This document shows, piece after piece, positions 50,614-60,652 of a stretch of 64,000 nt of DNA. Both the position numbers and the translations under genes were made by a program. The DNA is from Pseudomonas sp. B21-023. GTDB lineage: Bacteria; Pseudomonadota; Gammaproteobacteria; Pseudomonadales; Pseudomonadaceae. The DNA lies in the NCBI RefSeq assembly GCF_024749165.1, contig NZ_CP087190.1, positions 4,871,501-4,935,500 of the forward strand. Reading direction: 5' to 3'. The notes below the pieces were generated by a model. The model was not told the DNA's origin. It saw nothing but the letters and a program-made list of their open reading frames with translations, and searched no databases. The stretch's first letter is position 1. Every line of letters starts with the position of its first letter.

Positions 50614-51609
50614 GTGAAACTCAGCGATATCGCCCGTCTGGCCGGTGTGTCCGTGACCACCGCCAGCTACGTCATCAATGGCAAGGCCGAACAGCAGCGC
50701 ATCAGCAGCAGCACCGTCGAGCGCGTGCGTGCGGTGGTCGAGGCCCACGGCTTCACCCCGAACCCCCAGGCCGCCGGCCTGCGCAGCCGCCACACCCGCA
50801 CCCTGGGCTTCATTCTCCCGGATCTGGAGAACCCCAGCTACGCCCGCATTGCCAAGCAGCTGGAGCAAGGCGCCCGTGCCCGTGGCTACCAACTGCTGAT
50901 CGCCAGCAGCGACGACCAGCCCGACAGCGAACGCCAATTGCAGCAGCTGTTCCGTGCCCGGCGCTGCGACGCACTGTTCGTCGCCAGTTGCCTGCCGCCG
51001 GAAGACGAGAGCTACCGCGAGCTGCAGGCCAAGGGCCTGCCGGTGATCGCCATCGACCGGCGCCTGGACCCGGCGCACTTCTGCTCGGTGATCAGCGATG
51101 ACCGCGACGCCAGCCGCCAGTTGGCCCAGAGCCTGTTGAAAACCCGCCCGCGCAGCATCGCCCTGATCGGCGCCCGCCCCGAGCTGTCGGTGAGCCAGGC
51201 CCGCGCCGGTGGCTTCGACGAAGCCTTGCAAGGTTTCGACGGCGAAGTGCGCCGCTACCAGGGCGAAGCCTTCAGCCGCGAGTGCGGCCAACGCCTGATG
51301 CAACAGCTGATCGATGAACTGGGTGGCCTGCCAGATGCATTGGTGACCACTTCGTACGTGCTGCTGCAAGGTGTGTTCGACACGCTGCAGGCGCGCCCCG
51401 ACGACTCACGCCAGCTGCAGCTGGGCACCTTCGGCGACAATCAGTTGCTCGATTTCCTGCCGCTGCCGGTCAATGCCATGGCCCAGCAGCACGGCCTGAT
51501 CGCCGCCACCGCGCTGGAACTGGCCTTGGCCGCCATCGAGGACAAGCGCTACGAGCCCGGCGTGCACGCCATCGGTCGCACCTTCAAGCAGCGGATCGCC
51601 AAGGCCTGA
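50614..51609 (+). CDS. cra: Catabolite repressor/activator Cra (FruR)
   Basis: 331 aa from GTG 50614 (AAGGAAAATTCG upstream), the same length as P. putida Cra. The LacI-type helix-turn-helix is KLSDIARLAGVSVTTASYVINGK (split), followed by the hinge and a sugar-phosphate-binding periplasmic-protein-like domain. It represses fruBKA and is released by fructose 1-phosphate. It is divergent from fruB across the operator at 50445. tatD-like follows two bases after its stop. Confidence 0.95.
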   Translation: MKLSDIARLAGVSVTTASYVINGKAEQQRISSSTVERVRAVVEAHGFTPNPQAAGLRSRHTRTLGFILPDLENPSYARIAKQLEQGARARGYQLLIASSDDQPDSERQLQQLFRARRCDALFVASCLPPEDESYRELQAKGLPVIAIDRRLDPAHFCSVISDDRDASRQLAQSLLKTRPRSIALIGARPELSVSQARAGGFDEALQGFDGEVRRYQGEAFSRECGQRLMQQLIDELGGLPDALVTTSYVLLQGVFDTLQARPDDSRQLQLGTFGDNQLLDFLPLPVNAMAQQHGLIAATALELALAAIEDKRYEPGVHAIGRTFKQRIAKA

Positions 51610-51611
51610 CC

Positions 51612-52427
51612 ATGCGCCTGATCGACACCCACACCCACCTCGACTTCGCCGATTTCGACGCCGACCGCCCGCGCCTGCTGGCCAACGCGGCGTCGCGCGG
51701 GGTGGAGCGCATGGTGGTGCTGGGGGTGTACCAGGACAACTTCCAGCGAGTCTGGGACCTGGCCTGCGCCAACGAAGGCGTGTACGCGGCGCTGGGGCTG
51801 CACCCGATCTACCTCGAGCAGCACCTTCCCGAGCACCTGGCGCAGTTGCGCGACTGGCTCGAACGCCTGCGCGGCAATCCACGTCTGTGCGCGGTGGGTG
51901 AGTTCGGCCTGGACTTCTACCTGCCCGAACTGGACCCGACGCGCCAGCAGGCGTTGTTCGAGGCCCAGTTGCAACTGGCCTGCGACTTCGAGCTACCGTC
52001 GCTGCTGCACGTGCGCCGCAGCCACGCCCAGGTGATCGCCACGCTCAAGCGCTACAAGCCGGTGCGGGCAGGGATCATCCATGCCTTTGCCGGCAGCTAC
52101 GAGGAGGCGCGGGAATATATCAAGCTCGGTTTCAAGCTGGGACTCGGCGGCGCCGCCACCTGGCCCCAGGCATTGCGCCTGCGCAAGACCCTGCCGCGCC
52201 TGCCGCTGGACAGCGTGGTGCTGGAGACCGACGCACCGGACATGGCGCCGGCGATGTTCCCGGGGCAGCGCAACAGCCCCGAGCACCTTCCCGAGATTGC
52301 CGGGGCGCTGGCCGAAGTCATGGGGATCGAGACAACGCTGCTGGCAGAGGCCAGCAGTCGCAATGCCTGCGGGGTGTTTGGCTGGCAGTCCGACACAGGA
52401 TCCGCGTCGGCCTCGATCATACCCTGA
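51612..52427 (+). CDS. TatD-family metal-dependent hydrolase
   Basis: 271 aa. Metal ligands are visible in LIDTHTHLDF (HxH), GEFGLDFY (Glu), LLHVRRS (His), IIHAFAG (His) and LETDAPDM (Asp). The family acts as Mg2+-dependent 3'-5' exonucleases on DNA/RNA and on D-aminoacyl-tRNA. It shares a transcript with cra (two-base gap). Its stop overlaps the end of the convergent chemoreceptor gene by 11 bases. Confidence 0.9.
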   Translation: MRLIDTHTHLDFADFDADRPRLLANAASRGVERMVVLGVYQDNFQRVWDLACANEGVYAALGLHPIYLEQHLPEHLAQLRDWLERLRGNPRLCAVGEFGLDFYLPELDPTRQQALFEAQLQLACDFELPSLLHVRRSHAQVIATLKRYKPVRAGIIHAFAGSYEEAREYIKLGFKLGLGGAATWPQALRLRKTLPRLPLDSVVLETDAPDMAPAMFPGQRNSPEHLPEIAGALAEVMGIETTLLAEASSRNACGVFGWQSDTGSASASIIP

Positions 52428-54429
52428 ACGCCCCGATCAACCGCTTGAGCTCCACCACCTGCGCCGACAACGCCCGGCTGGCATCTTCGGTCTGACAAGC
52501 GCCTTCGGTGGTGTCCTGCGCCGCACGGTTGATCGCCACAATGTTCTGGTCAATGTCGTGGGCCACGGCGGTCTGCTGCTCGACGGCGGCGGCGATCTGC
52601 TGGTTCTGTTCGACGATCCCGCCGACCGCGCCAAGGATGTTGCCCAGTGCCTGCTGCACCTGGCGCGCTTCGTCCACGGTGCCTGCGGCCATCTGGTGGC
52701 TGCTGCCCATCACCCGCACCGCCGCGCCCACGCCTTCGCGCAGGCGCTGGATCATCTGCGCGATCTCCTCGGTGGAGTCCTGGGTGCGCCTGGCCAGGGT
52801 GCGCACCTCGTCGGCGACCACGGCAAACCCCCTGCCCTGCTCACCGGCCCGGGCCGCTTCGATGGCAGCGTTGAGGGCCAGCAGGTTGGTCTGCTCGGCG
52901 ATGCTGCGGATCACCTCCAATACCCGGCCGATGGCCTGGCTGTCGCCCGCCAGCTGGTTAACCGCCGCCACGCTCTGGTCGATCTCGCCGGCCAGGCGGG
53001 CGATGCTGCCCTGCTGGCTTTCCACCAGGTCGCGGCCCGAGGCACTCTCATGGTTGACCCGCTGCGCGCCTTCGGCGGCCAGGGCCGCGCTGCGGGCGAC
53101 CTCCAGCGCGGTGGCGCTCATCTGGTTCATGGCCGTGGCCACCTGCTCGATCTGCTCGCGCTGGCCACTGACCGCCTGGTTGCTGCGGCTCGACACCGAA
53201 AGCACCTGGCCGGCCTGCTCCTCGACCGTGGACACGGTCTTGCCGACCTGTTCGATCAGCCCGCGAATGCGCCGCACGGTCTCGTTGAAACCACGCCCCA
53301 GTTCGCCCAGTTCGTCCCGGCTGCTGGCCTGGAAGCTGATGGTCATGTCGCCTGCGGCCACCTTGTCCATGGCGGTGCCCAGGTTGCCGAGGGTTTCCCG
53401 GGTGGAGACGTAGAAGCCGCTGTAGAGGTAGATGATCAATGCGAAGACGCAGGCCAAGGCCGCCACCAGCGCGACCGTGCGCAGGCGGTGCTGGCCGAGG
53501 CGCTCTTCCAGTTGCCCATGCAGATGGGCCAGCACGGCATCGTTCAAGCGGTAAGTCTGCGCCATCAGGTCGCTGGTCTGCTGGTAGAAACCGGCCCACG
53601 GCGCGTCCAGGCTCTCGGCCACCACCACCTGGTCCTCGAACAGGGTCGCCGCCTGCTTGACGGTGGCCTGGCTGGCCTGGGCGCTACCGGCGAGCGCGAG
53701 CTTGAGCCCGGCATCGGTTGCCAGGGCGTCATCCAGGCGAATGGCGTAATCGGCGGACAAGCGCTCCAGGCGCTGTAGCAGGTCTTCGAAACGCGCGCTG
53801 CCCGAGGAGTCCATGAAGCCACGACCCAGGGCCACAGCGCCCATTGCCCGGCCCTCACCGATGGCCTGGGTCACCTGGGCGGTGGCATTGCCGAGCAGCT
53901 CGCTCAACTGACGCACCGAGGCCTGACTGTCCTGGCTGAGCCCCGACTGGCTGGCCACCAGCTTGCCCAGCACCTGGGCCTGGGCCAGCAACTTGTCGAA
54001 CAGCGCCGCCTTGTTCTGCAGCGAGCTTTCGTCACGGGCACTGGCAAAGGCCTCGGCCAGCTCGGCACGCTTGGCCTCGAACACAGGGTCGCTACCCTTG
54101 AGGCCATCGAGCCGGGCCTGGACCTTGTCCTGCAGCGCCGCGATGCGGCTTTCCACATCGCCGGCCTGGCCCGACTGGCCCAGCACGGCGTTGATCTGCA
54201 GCAGGTTGCCGAGGGTCTCCAGGTCGCCGCGCAACGTCAGGCTCTCGGACAGCGGCGCCAGCCCCTGCAATTCGCCACGGGTGGCCTGGAGCTGGCTGTA
54301 GGCGTCGCGTACCAGATAAAAGCTGGTGACCAGCATGGGCAGGAAAAACAGGACGCTGATCAGGCTGAACTTCATGCCGAAGCTCAGCCGATTCATCAGT
54401 GCGATGGCCGGATAGAGCAGACGCTTCAC
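52417..54429 (-). CDS. Methyl-accepting chemotaxis protein with long periplasmic helical domain
   Basis: 670 aa. TM1 is at ~20-42, and the periplasmic region of about 275 residues is almost wholly alpha-helical, compatible with a helical-bimodular (HBM) or similar four-helix sensor. TM2 is at ~316-340, followed by HAMP and a signalling domain with the tip EQTNLLALNAAIEAARAG and AGEQGRGFAVVADEVR. The ligand is unknown. No C-terminal CheR/CheB-docking pentapeptide. ATG 54429 has AGGAGGTGACCT upstream. Confidence 0.9.
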   Translation of the reverse strand: MKRLLYPAIALMNRLSFGMKFSLISVLFFLPMLVTSFYLVRDAYSQLQATRGELQGLAPLSESLTLRGDLETLGNLLQINAVLGQSGQAGDVESRIAALQDKVQARLDGLKGSDPVFEAKRAELAEAFASARDESSLQNKAALFDKLLAQAQVLGKLVASQSGLSQDSQASVRQLSELLGNATAQVTQAIGEGRAMGAVALGRGFMDSSGSARFEDLLQRLERLSADYAIRLDDALATDAGLKLALAGSAQASQATVKQAATLFEDQVVVAESLDAPWAGFYQQTSDLMAQTYRLNDAVLAHLHGQLEERLGQHRLRTVALVAALACVFALIIYLYSGFYVSTRETLGNLGTAMDKVAAGDMTISFQASSRDELGELGRGFNETVRRIRGLIEQVGKTVSTVEEQAGQVLSVSSRSNQAVSGQREQIEQVATAMNQMSATALEVARSAALAAEGAQRVNHESASGRDLVESQQGSIARLAGEIDQSVAAVNQLAGDSQAIGRVLEVIRSIAEQTNLLALNAAIEAARAGEQGRGFAVVADEVRTLARRTQDSTEEIAQMIQRLREGVGAAVRVMGSSHQMAAGTVDEARQVQQALGNILGAVGGIVEQNQQIAAAVEQQTAVAHDIDQNIVAINRAAQDTTEGACQTEDASRALSAQVVELKRLIGAFRV

Positions 54430-54561
54430 AGGTCACCTCCTTGAATTCTTGTTGTTCTGCGGGGTAGCACTAGGCCATCTAGGGCCAGTGGCCTTGTATA
54501 GCGCAGATTGGAATCAAGGTTTGTAACTTATGGTTAAGCGATCAGTTCGGTAGCGAACTGC

Positions 54562-55392
54562 TCAGACCAACACGGTCCACAGGGCAAAGCAGGCATACCA
54601 CAGCACCGCGCAGCGCAGCAGCAGCTCCCACAGGCTGTCCAGCCGCTCAAGACCGCGCTGGCGGTCCTCTTCCTCAGGGATGTCGTCGGCCACCCGGCCG
54701 ACCTTGGCCACCAGATGCCCGGCGCTGACGTGCCAGTCGAGCAGCTCGTGCAGCATCACGCGGGTCACCGCGACGAAGTTGCCGACCAGGGCGAAACTCA
54801 CCGTCATCACCCGTACCGGCAGCCAGTCCATGGCGTGGCGCAGTTGCCCGGCCAGGCTCTGCAAGGCGGGCTGGCGGCTGTTGTCCATGGTCAGCGCCAG
54901 CAGGCGGTAGGCCAGCGCCGCCGCCGGGCCGAGCAGGAAGTACCAGAAGATCACCGCGAAGAAGCTCTGGTAGGCCTGCCACAGCAGGTGGCCCTGAACC
55001 CGCTTGATCAAGCTCTGGGCATCGTCGGCGGCCAACCCCAGGTCGCGCTCGGCCACGTGCAGCGCGGCCTGTTCGTCACCCCGGCGCCAGGCGTCGCGAA
55101 ACGGGCCCAGCGCCGCCTTTACATCGCCGCGCCCCAGGCTGTAGATCAATACCAGCAGGTGCACCGGCAACGCCAGCAAGCCATAGGCCACCGGCTCCAG
55201 CACATGCAAAAGCAGCACGAGCAGCGACACCGGCGCCAGGATCAGCAGCCCCAGCGTCCACCATGGGTGGACCTTACCGCTGCGCTCCAGGCGCACCAGC
55301 TCGCCCAGATAGAAGCTGTCGCGCTGCAACCGCTGGCGCAGGGCCGAGAACTTCTCGACCCACAATGCCAGCACCAACACCAGAAAACTCAT
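54562..55392 (-). CDS. ampE: AmpE, inner-membrane sensory/signalling protein
   Basis: 276 aa with about four membrane helices. The start MSFLVLVLALWVEKFS and the middle WYFLLGPAAALAYRLL are AmpE signatures. It works with AmpD in beta-lactamase control and peptidoglycan recycling. It overlaps the ampD stop by ATGA, so ampDE is an operon. Confidence 0.93.
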   Translation of the reverse strand: MSFLVLVLALWVEKFSALRQRLQRDSFYLGELVRLERSGKVHPWWTLGLLILAPVSLLVLLLHVLEPVAYGLLALPVHLLVLIYSLGRGDVKAALGPFRDAWRRGDEQAALHVAERDLGLAADDAQSLIKRVQGHLLWQAYQSFFAVIFWYFLLGPAAALAYRLLALTMDNSRQPALQSLAGQLRHAMDWLPVRVMTVSFALVGNFVAVTRVMLHELLDWHVSAGHLVAKVGRVADDIPEEEDRQRGLERLDSLWELLLRCAVLWYACFALWTVLV

Positions 55393-55955
55393 GCCTTGTC
55401 CTCGTTGCGTTGCAGGGCAGCCCGGTAGCGCAGCCAGTCGAATGCCGGGCCCGGGTCGGTCTTGCGCTGCGGGGCGATATCACTGTGGCCGCAGATGCGC
55501 TCGGCGTCGATCACCGGCCAGGCCGCGCGAATCTCGCGGCTCAGTTGCTCAAGGGCGGTGTACTGGGCATCGGTATAAGGCACGTCGTCGGTGCCCTCCA
55601 GCTCGATGCCGATGGAAAAATCGTTGCAGCCCTCGCGCTCGCCGAAGCGTGACACGCCGGCATGCCAGGCACGATCAAGCAACGAGACGAACTGGGTCAC
55701 CGCGCCATCGCGCTCGACGAACAGGTGCGCCGAGACGGTCAGGTGGTTGATGGTCGCGAAATACGGGTGCTCGTCCGGGTCCAGGCGGTTCTGGAAGAAC
55801 TGTTGCACCTTGCCGGTGCCGAAGCAGGCCGGAGGCAGGCTGATGTTGTGGATGACCAGCAGCACGATGGCCTCACCTTCGGGGCGGGCGTTGAAGTTCG
55901 GCGAGGGGCAGAGGCTGACGCCGGTGAACCAGCCGGTCGCGCGGTCCAATTGCAT
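55389..55955 (-). CDS. ampD: N-acetyl-anhydromuramyl-L-alanine amidase AmpD
   Basis: 188 aa from ATG 55955, the length of P. aeruginosa AmpD; a longer frame from 56141 adds an unrelated Cys-rich N-terminus. Zinc ligands are visible in LVIHNISLP (His) and CGHSDIAPQRKTDPGP (His, Asp), with Glu in IGIELEG. It cleaves 1,6-anhydroMurNAc-peptides in the cytosol, which keeps AmpR in the repressing state. No signal peptide. Confidence 0.95.
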   Translation of the reverse strand: MQLDRATGWFTGVSLCPSPNFNARPEGEAIVLLVIHNISLPPACFGTGKVQQFFQNRLDPDEHPYFATINHLTVSAHLFVERDGAVTQFVSLLDRAWHAGVSRFGEREGCNDFSIGIELEGTDDVPYTDAQYTALEQLSREIRAAWPVIDAERICGHSDIAPQRKTDPGPAFDWLRYRAALQRNEDKA

Positions 55956-56043
55956 GGTGCAGATCCTGAAATGACGCCCGAGACAGATGGCCAGTATGCC
56001 GTGGGCGGCCAGTGCTTGCATGTAAATGATTGTGTAGGAAGAT

Positions 56044-58194
56044 TCAGCTTTGCTGCGCCTGCTGCCCACGTAATTGCTCCAGCACCGCCTCCAGCGCCCG
56101 CTCGAACAACAGGCCATCGTCCAGCAGGCGTACCTCGCCACGACGCAGGGCCATGGCCAGGCCCATGCGGTTCCATTCGCGCACCTTCATGCCGGTGCGG
56201 TTGCTGAAGACCAGCCGGTCGTTGCTGTCGATACGCGCCACCAGCTTGCAGCGCAGCGGCTCGTCGTCGTCCATCACCTCGACCCAGGTGCCGACCTGCA
56301 ACCGCTGTACCTGATGAACGGCAGGGTCATGCTCGTCGAGCGGCAGGCCAGCGTCCAACTCGGACTCATCGCTGACGATCAGCACGATATCGTCCTCCAC
56401 CCACACTTCGTCCAGCGCGGCATCCGCCTCCGGCGTAGCGCCACAGGCGCGCTGGTGCAGCTTCTCCAGTTGCAGGAAGAAATCACGGGTGGCGGCGGAG
56501 TCCAGCGCCACCCCCGCCAGACCGTCGCGCAGCGCCTTGAGCAGGCCCGGCACCTGCTCAAGCAGGCGCTGCGGCTCACGGTACGGAGCAATGCTGACCA
56601 GCAGGTCGTCCACCGTCGCCAGGGCCTCGGCCCAGGCTGGCGAAGCCTCACCCTGCTTCAGCCAGGCCAGCAGCAGCACCTGGCTCCAGGATTGAACCAG
56701 CATCTGCACCACCACCTGCGGCAGCACCCGGCCATGCAGGCGGTCGTTGAGCTCCTGCTGCACACGCTGGCGGGCCAGCAGCGTACGGGCGCGGCCCTCC
56801 TCGGCGTCACGGGTGCGCTGTTCGAGCAGTTCGTTGCGCCGACGTTCATCCTGGCTGAAAGCGAGAAACTCATCGAGCAGTTCATCAAACAGGGCGCAAT
56901 CGTCGGAAAAGTCATTGAGCAGGCGCTGCACGATCCGCTCGACGCGCAGGTGCAGGCTGTCGCGCAGCCCCTCGGCCTCGGTCTCCCAGCCAATGGCCGC
57001 GGCGGCTATTTCGTTGAGCAGGCGGCGCGCCGGGTGGCTGCCACGGCTGAACATGCCCTTGTCGATCAGCGCCACCTTGAGCACTGGAATATGCAGGCGC
57101 ACGAGCAACGCGCGCAGGCTGGCCGGCAGGTTGTGGTCACCCTGGATGAAGGTGAACAGCAGGTCGACCAGGTTGATCGTGTCTTCGTCGTCGGTGGCAA
57201 TGCGCCGCCGCGTGCCGCTGCGCACGCTGACCCGCAACAGCAGTTGCTCCAGCTGCTGGCCGAGGTTGAAGTCATCCGGCTCGCCAGGGGCCGGCACATA
57301 GTGCTGCAAGTGGGTGAGCAGGCGCAGCAGGTCGCCGGTACTGGTCGGCTGGGCCGCACCGGCCGCCTGCAAACGCGGCGTGACCCGCCCGCGCACCGGC
57401 GCCAGCAGCGCCTGCACCGAGGCGAAGAACGCCTGGCCGGCGGAGTCGGGCAGACCGCCCGGCATGACGCTGGCCGGCACGCGCCTGGCAATGCCGCGCC
57501 GGTCCTCGGCACGGCGCCGTGGCGCGGGCAGCAGGTCCGGCAGCACGCCGGCACTGGCGAGCAACTGGCTGGCCTCGCCGTAGAGCAGGTCGAGGTCGCG
57601 CAGCACATAACGCTCGTACAGCTTGAGCAGCACCATCTTGACGTTGGCGCCGACCCCCAGGTTGCGCCCGGCATCCAGGAAGTAACCGCAGAGGTTGCCT
57701 GGCCCGAGTGGGTTGTGCGCGGTCTCCAGCGGCACTTCCAGCAACGTGGTGAAGCGCAGGTTCAGTTGATCGAGCAGAAACCCGTCACGCGACAGCACCC
57801 GATCGACCATGGCCTGCACGGCCACGGTTCGCTCCAGCGCCGACCTGTCCTGGGTCTGTGACCTGACCAGGGCCTCGAGCCCACCGCCCTGGCCGATACG
57901 GGCAAAGGCGTCGTAGAAGGTGTCGAGGAACCCGCGCTCGATGCTCTTGCGCTTCAGGCGCAGGTCGCGCATGGCTTCGAAGTACAGGTTCTGGTCGAGT
58001 CGGCCACTGGCCTTGTCGGCCATTTCGAAAAGGGTGTCGTCAGCATTGTCGAACAGCGCCTGCAAGCCCTGGCGCAATTGCAGCGCGGCTTTGTCGCGCA
58101 CCTGCAGGAGCAGGACCGGAAGGCATGGCGAGGGCGCGCGCGCACCCCGGTCGATGGCCGCCGCCAAGGGCACCACCTTGCCTTCATCATGCAT
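56044..58194 (-). CDS. DUF1631 family protein
   Basis: 716 aa, full-length DUF1631 protein. It is highly helical with several Leu-rich regions, and the C-terminal ~80 residues have a PilZ-like WNRMGLAMALRRGEVRLLDDG stretch (split). The beginning AALQLRQGLQALFDNADDTLFEMADKA is the family signature. Some annotations call it thymidine phosphorylase; no such motif exists here. Function unknown, cytosolic. It lies 89 bases upstream of ampD on the same strand. Confidence 0.85.
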   Translation of the reverse strand: MHDEGKVVPLAAAIDRGARAPSPCLPVLLLQVRDKAALQLRQGLQALFDNADDTLFEMADKASGRLDQNLYFEAMRDLRLKRKSIERGFLDTFYDAFARIGQGGGLEALVRSQTQDRSALERTVAVQAMVDRVLSRDGFLLDQLNLRFTTLLEVPLETAHNPLGPGNLCGYFLDAGRNLGVGANVKMVLLKLYERYVLRDLDLLYGEASQLLASAGVLPDLLPAPRRRAEDRRGIARRVPASVMPGGLPDSAGQAFFASVQALLAPVRGRVTPRLQAAGAAQPTSTGDLLRLLTHLQHYVPAPGEPDDFNLGQQLEQLLLRVSVRSGTRRRIATDDEDTINLVDLLFTFIQGDHNLPASLRALLVRLHIPVLKVALIDKGMFSRGSHPARRLLNEIAAAAIGWETEAEGLRDSLHLRVERIVQRLLNDFSDDCALFDELLDEFLAFSQDERRRNELLEQRTRDAEEGRARTLLARQRVQQELNDRLHGRVLPQVVVQMLVQSWSQVLLLAWLKQGEASPAWAEALATVDDLLVSIAPYREPQRLLEQVPGLLKALRDGLAGVALDSAATRDFFLQLEKLHQRACGATPEADAALDEVWVEDDIVLIVSDESELDAGLPLDEHDPAVHQVQRLQVGTWVEVMDDDEPLRCKLVARIDSNDRLVFSNRTGMKVREWNRMGLAMALRRGEVRLLDDGLLFERALEAVLEQLRGQQAQQS

Positions 58195-58439
58195 CCCGGA
58201 CTCCTTGCTGGATGTTGCGTTGTTCGACTGGAAGTGAAATCGTCAAAGCTATGACGCCAATTACAAGGCGCCATTATCGGTGAAAATTCTGGCAGCTGCC
58301 AGCACGCCTTTCGCACGCCTCAACGGACAATGCATTTGCAGAATTGCTCAAACCGCCTGACCAAAGGTCATCGGCACGGCAGCTGTACACGCCGCCCCCC
58401 TGCCCTATAATCGCCGGCACCTAGCTTGTGGAGCCGACC

Positions 58440-59288
58440 ATGCCGAACCTACGCCTCGCCGACCTGACCGCCGAAATCGAAGCCAACGTGCGCCGCGCGC
58501 TGCTCGAGGACATCGGCGGCGGCGATATCACCGCCCAGTTGATCCCGGCCGAGCGCCTGGCCAAGGCGACCATCATCACCCGCGAGGACTGCGTGATCGC
58601 AGGCTCCGCCTGGGTCGATGCGGTGTTCCGCCAGCTCGACCCGCGGGTGGCGGTGCACTGGCAGGTGGCCGATGGTGAGCGCGCCACCGCCAACCAGGCG
58701 CTGTTCCACCTCGAAGGCCCGGCGCGCTCGTTGCTCAGTGGTGAACGCTCGGCGCTGAACTTCCTGCAACTGCTCTCGGGCGTTGCAACCCGCGCGCGCT
58801 TCCTGGCCGACCTGGTCGAGGGCACCCAGGTGCGCCTGCTCGATACCCGCAAGACCCTGCCGGGCCTGCGCCTGGCGCAGAAGTACGCGGTTACCTGCGG
58901 CGGCTGCCACAACCACCGCATCGGCCTGTACGACGCGTTCCTGATCAAGGAAAACCATATCGCCGCCAGTGGTGGCGTGGCCGAGGCCGTGGCGGCGGCG
59001 CACCGTATCGCCCCGGGCAAGCCGGTGGAGATCGAGGTGGAAAGCCTGGACGAGCTGCGCCAGGCGCTGGCGGCGGGCGCCGATATCGTCATGCTCGACG
59101 AATTAAGCCTGGATGAAATGCGCGAAGCGGTACGTATCACTGCTGGCAAGGCCAAGCTCGAGGCCAGCGGCGGGGTCAACGAGACCACCCTGCGAGTGAT
59201 CGCCGAGACCGGTGTCGACTACATCTCGATCGGTGCGATGACCAAGGATGTGAAGGCGGTTGACCTGTCGATGCGACTGAGCCTGTGA
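58440..59288 (+). CDS. nadC: Nicotinate-nucleotide pyrophosphorylase (quinolinate phosphoribosyltransferase)
   Basis: 282 aa from ATG 58440 (GGAGCCGACC upstream). Signatures are EDIGGGDIT, LLDTRKTLPGLR (substrate-binding Arg/Lys), GGCHNHRIGLYDAFLIKENH (split), and ASGGVNETT with DYISIGAMTK. It makes nicotinate mononucleotide from quinolinate and PRPP in NAD synthesis. Monocistronic, with a terminator 17 bases after its stop. Confidence 0.96.
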   Translation: MPNLRLADLTAEIEANVRRALLEDIGGGDITAQLIPAERLAKATIITREDCVIAGSAWVDAVFRQLDPRVAVHWQVADGERATANQALFHLEGPARSLLSGERSALNFLQLLSGVATRARFLADLVEGTQVRLLDTRKTLPGLRLAQKYAVTCGGCHNHRIGLYDAFLIKENHIAASGGVAEAVAAAHRIAPGKPVEIEVESLDELRQALAAGADIVMLDELSLDEMREAVRITAGKAKLEASGGVNETTLRVIAETGVDYISIGAMTKDVKAVDLSMRLSL

Positions 59289-59304
59289 GCTGAATCGCAG
59301 GTAC

Positions 59305-59333
59305 AAAAAAACCGGCCAGATGGCCGGTTTTTT
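59305..59333. terminator. Bidirectional rho-independent terminator between nadC and trxB
   Basis: Stem AAACCGGCCA / TGGCCGGTTT with poly-A on the left and poly-T on the right, so it can end both convergent transcripts. Confidence 0.9.
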
Positions 59334-59362
59334 CATTGCGAGGCAAGCCCGCAGGGGCTGGA

Positions 59363-60325
59363 TCAGTGCGCGGCGTTGGCCAGGCCGTCCAGGTAACGCT
59401 CGACGTCCAGGGCCGCCATGCAGCCAGCGCCGGCGGAGGTGATGGCCTGGCGGTAGACGTGGTCGGCCACGTCGCCGGCGGCGAACACGCCCTCGACGTT
59501 GGTGGCGGTGGCGTTGCCTTCACGGCCGCCGTGGACCACAAGATAACCGTCCTTCAGGGTCAGCTGGCCTTCGAACAGCGAGGTGTTCGGGGTGTGGCCG
59601 ATGGCGATGAACACACCGTCAACCTTGATTTCGTCGAAGCTGCCGTCGTTGTTCTTCAGGCGCGCACCGGTCACGCCCATGTTGTCACCCAGCACTTCGT
59701 CCAGGGTGGCGTTGAGCTTGAGTTCGATCTTGCCTTCGGCGACACGGGCGTGCAGCTTGTCGATCAGGATCTTCTCGGCGCGGAAGGTGTCGCGACGGTG
59801 TACCAAAGTCACCTTGCTGGCGATGTTGGCCAGGTACAGCGCCTCTTCCACGGCGGTGTTGCCGCCGCCGACGACCGCCACCGGCTTGTTGCGGTAGAAG
59901 AAGCCGTCGCAAGTGGCGCAGGCCGACACGCCCTTGCCCATGAAGGTTTCTTCCGACGGCAGGCCCAGGTAGCGAGCGCTGGCACCGGTGGCGACGATCA
60001 GCGCGTCGCAAGTGTAGGTGCCGCTGTCACCGCGCAGGGTGAACGGCTTGTTGGCCAGGTCGACGGCGTTGATGTGGTCGAAGACGATCTCGGTCTCGAA
60101 ACGCTCGGCGTGCTCCTGCATGCGCTGCATCAGGGCCGGGCCGGTCAGGCCGTGGGGGTCGCCCGGCCAGTTGTCGACTTCGGTGGTGGTGGTCAGCTGG
60201 CCGCCCGCCTGCATGCCGGTGATCAGCAGCGGCTTGAGGTTGGCGCGGGCGGCATACACCGCGGCGCTGTAACCGGCAGGGCCGGAACCGAGAATGATGA
60301 CGCGCGAATGACGTACTTCGGACAT
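59363..60325 (-). CDS. trxB: Thioredoxin reductase
   Basis: 320 aa from ATG 60325 (GACAGGAGTTCGAC upstream). FAD-binding GSGPAG is at 13-18, the redox-active CATC has Cys 136 and Cys 139, and the NADPH motif is VVGGGNTAVEEAL. The end has GVFAAGDVADHVYRQA. It transfers electrons from NADPH to thioredoxin. Downstream lies the shared terminator. The 327-base gap to cysZ (60326-60652) must hold two divergent promoters, but I see no strong -35/-10 pair. Confidence 0.96.
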   Translation of the reverse strand: MSEVRHSRVIILGSGPAGYSAAVYAARANLKPLLITGMQAGGQLTTTTEVDNWPGDPHGLTGPALMQRMQEHAERFETEIVFDHINAVDLANKPFTLRGDSGTYTCDALIVATGASARYLGLPSEETFMGKGVSACATCDGFFYRNKPVAVVGGGNTAVEEALYLANIASKVTLVHRRDTFRAEKILIDKLHARVAEGKIELKLNATLDEVLGDNMGVTGARLKNNDGSFDEIKVDGVFIAIGHTPNTSLFEGQLTLKDGYLVVHGGREGNATATNVEGVFAAGDVADHVYRQAITSAGAGCMAALDVERYLDGLANAAH

Positions 60326-60652
60326 GTCGAACTCCTGTCGAGCGGGCCGCACGGGGCCGGCGTCTGTGCGCCGGTTGCGCCAGCTGGAATTAAAAGGGAC
60401 CCACGCAGCACTTGGGGAAGGCTACAACGCGTTGGTCCAAAACCAAAAAAGTTGAGCGCACTGTAGCGAGGCCGCAGAGATTAAGGAAATATCCTTCGAC
60501 AATCCACCTTATAGACAGTCTCTATCCGCAGAGGAAATAGCCAGGCATTGTGCCTGTGCTTTGTTACACGCCGTTTCCCGGAGGCGCGGCGCCTTTCGTC
60601 GGCGCGCCAAACTCGGTAAGGTCAGCGCGTTTTCCTCAAGCGGAGCACTCCG

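Noticed and set aside
56044..58194. Annotation of the DUF1631 protein as thymidine phosphorylase
   Set aside because: No glycine-rich phosphate or thymidine-binding motif is present; the sequence is uniformly helical and matches DUF1631 only.
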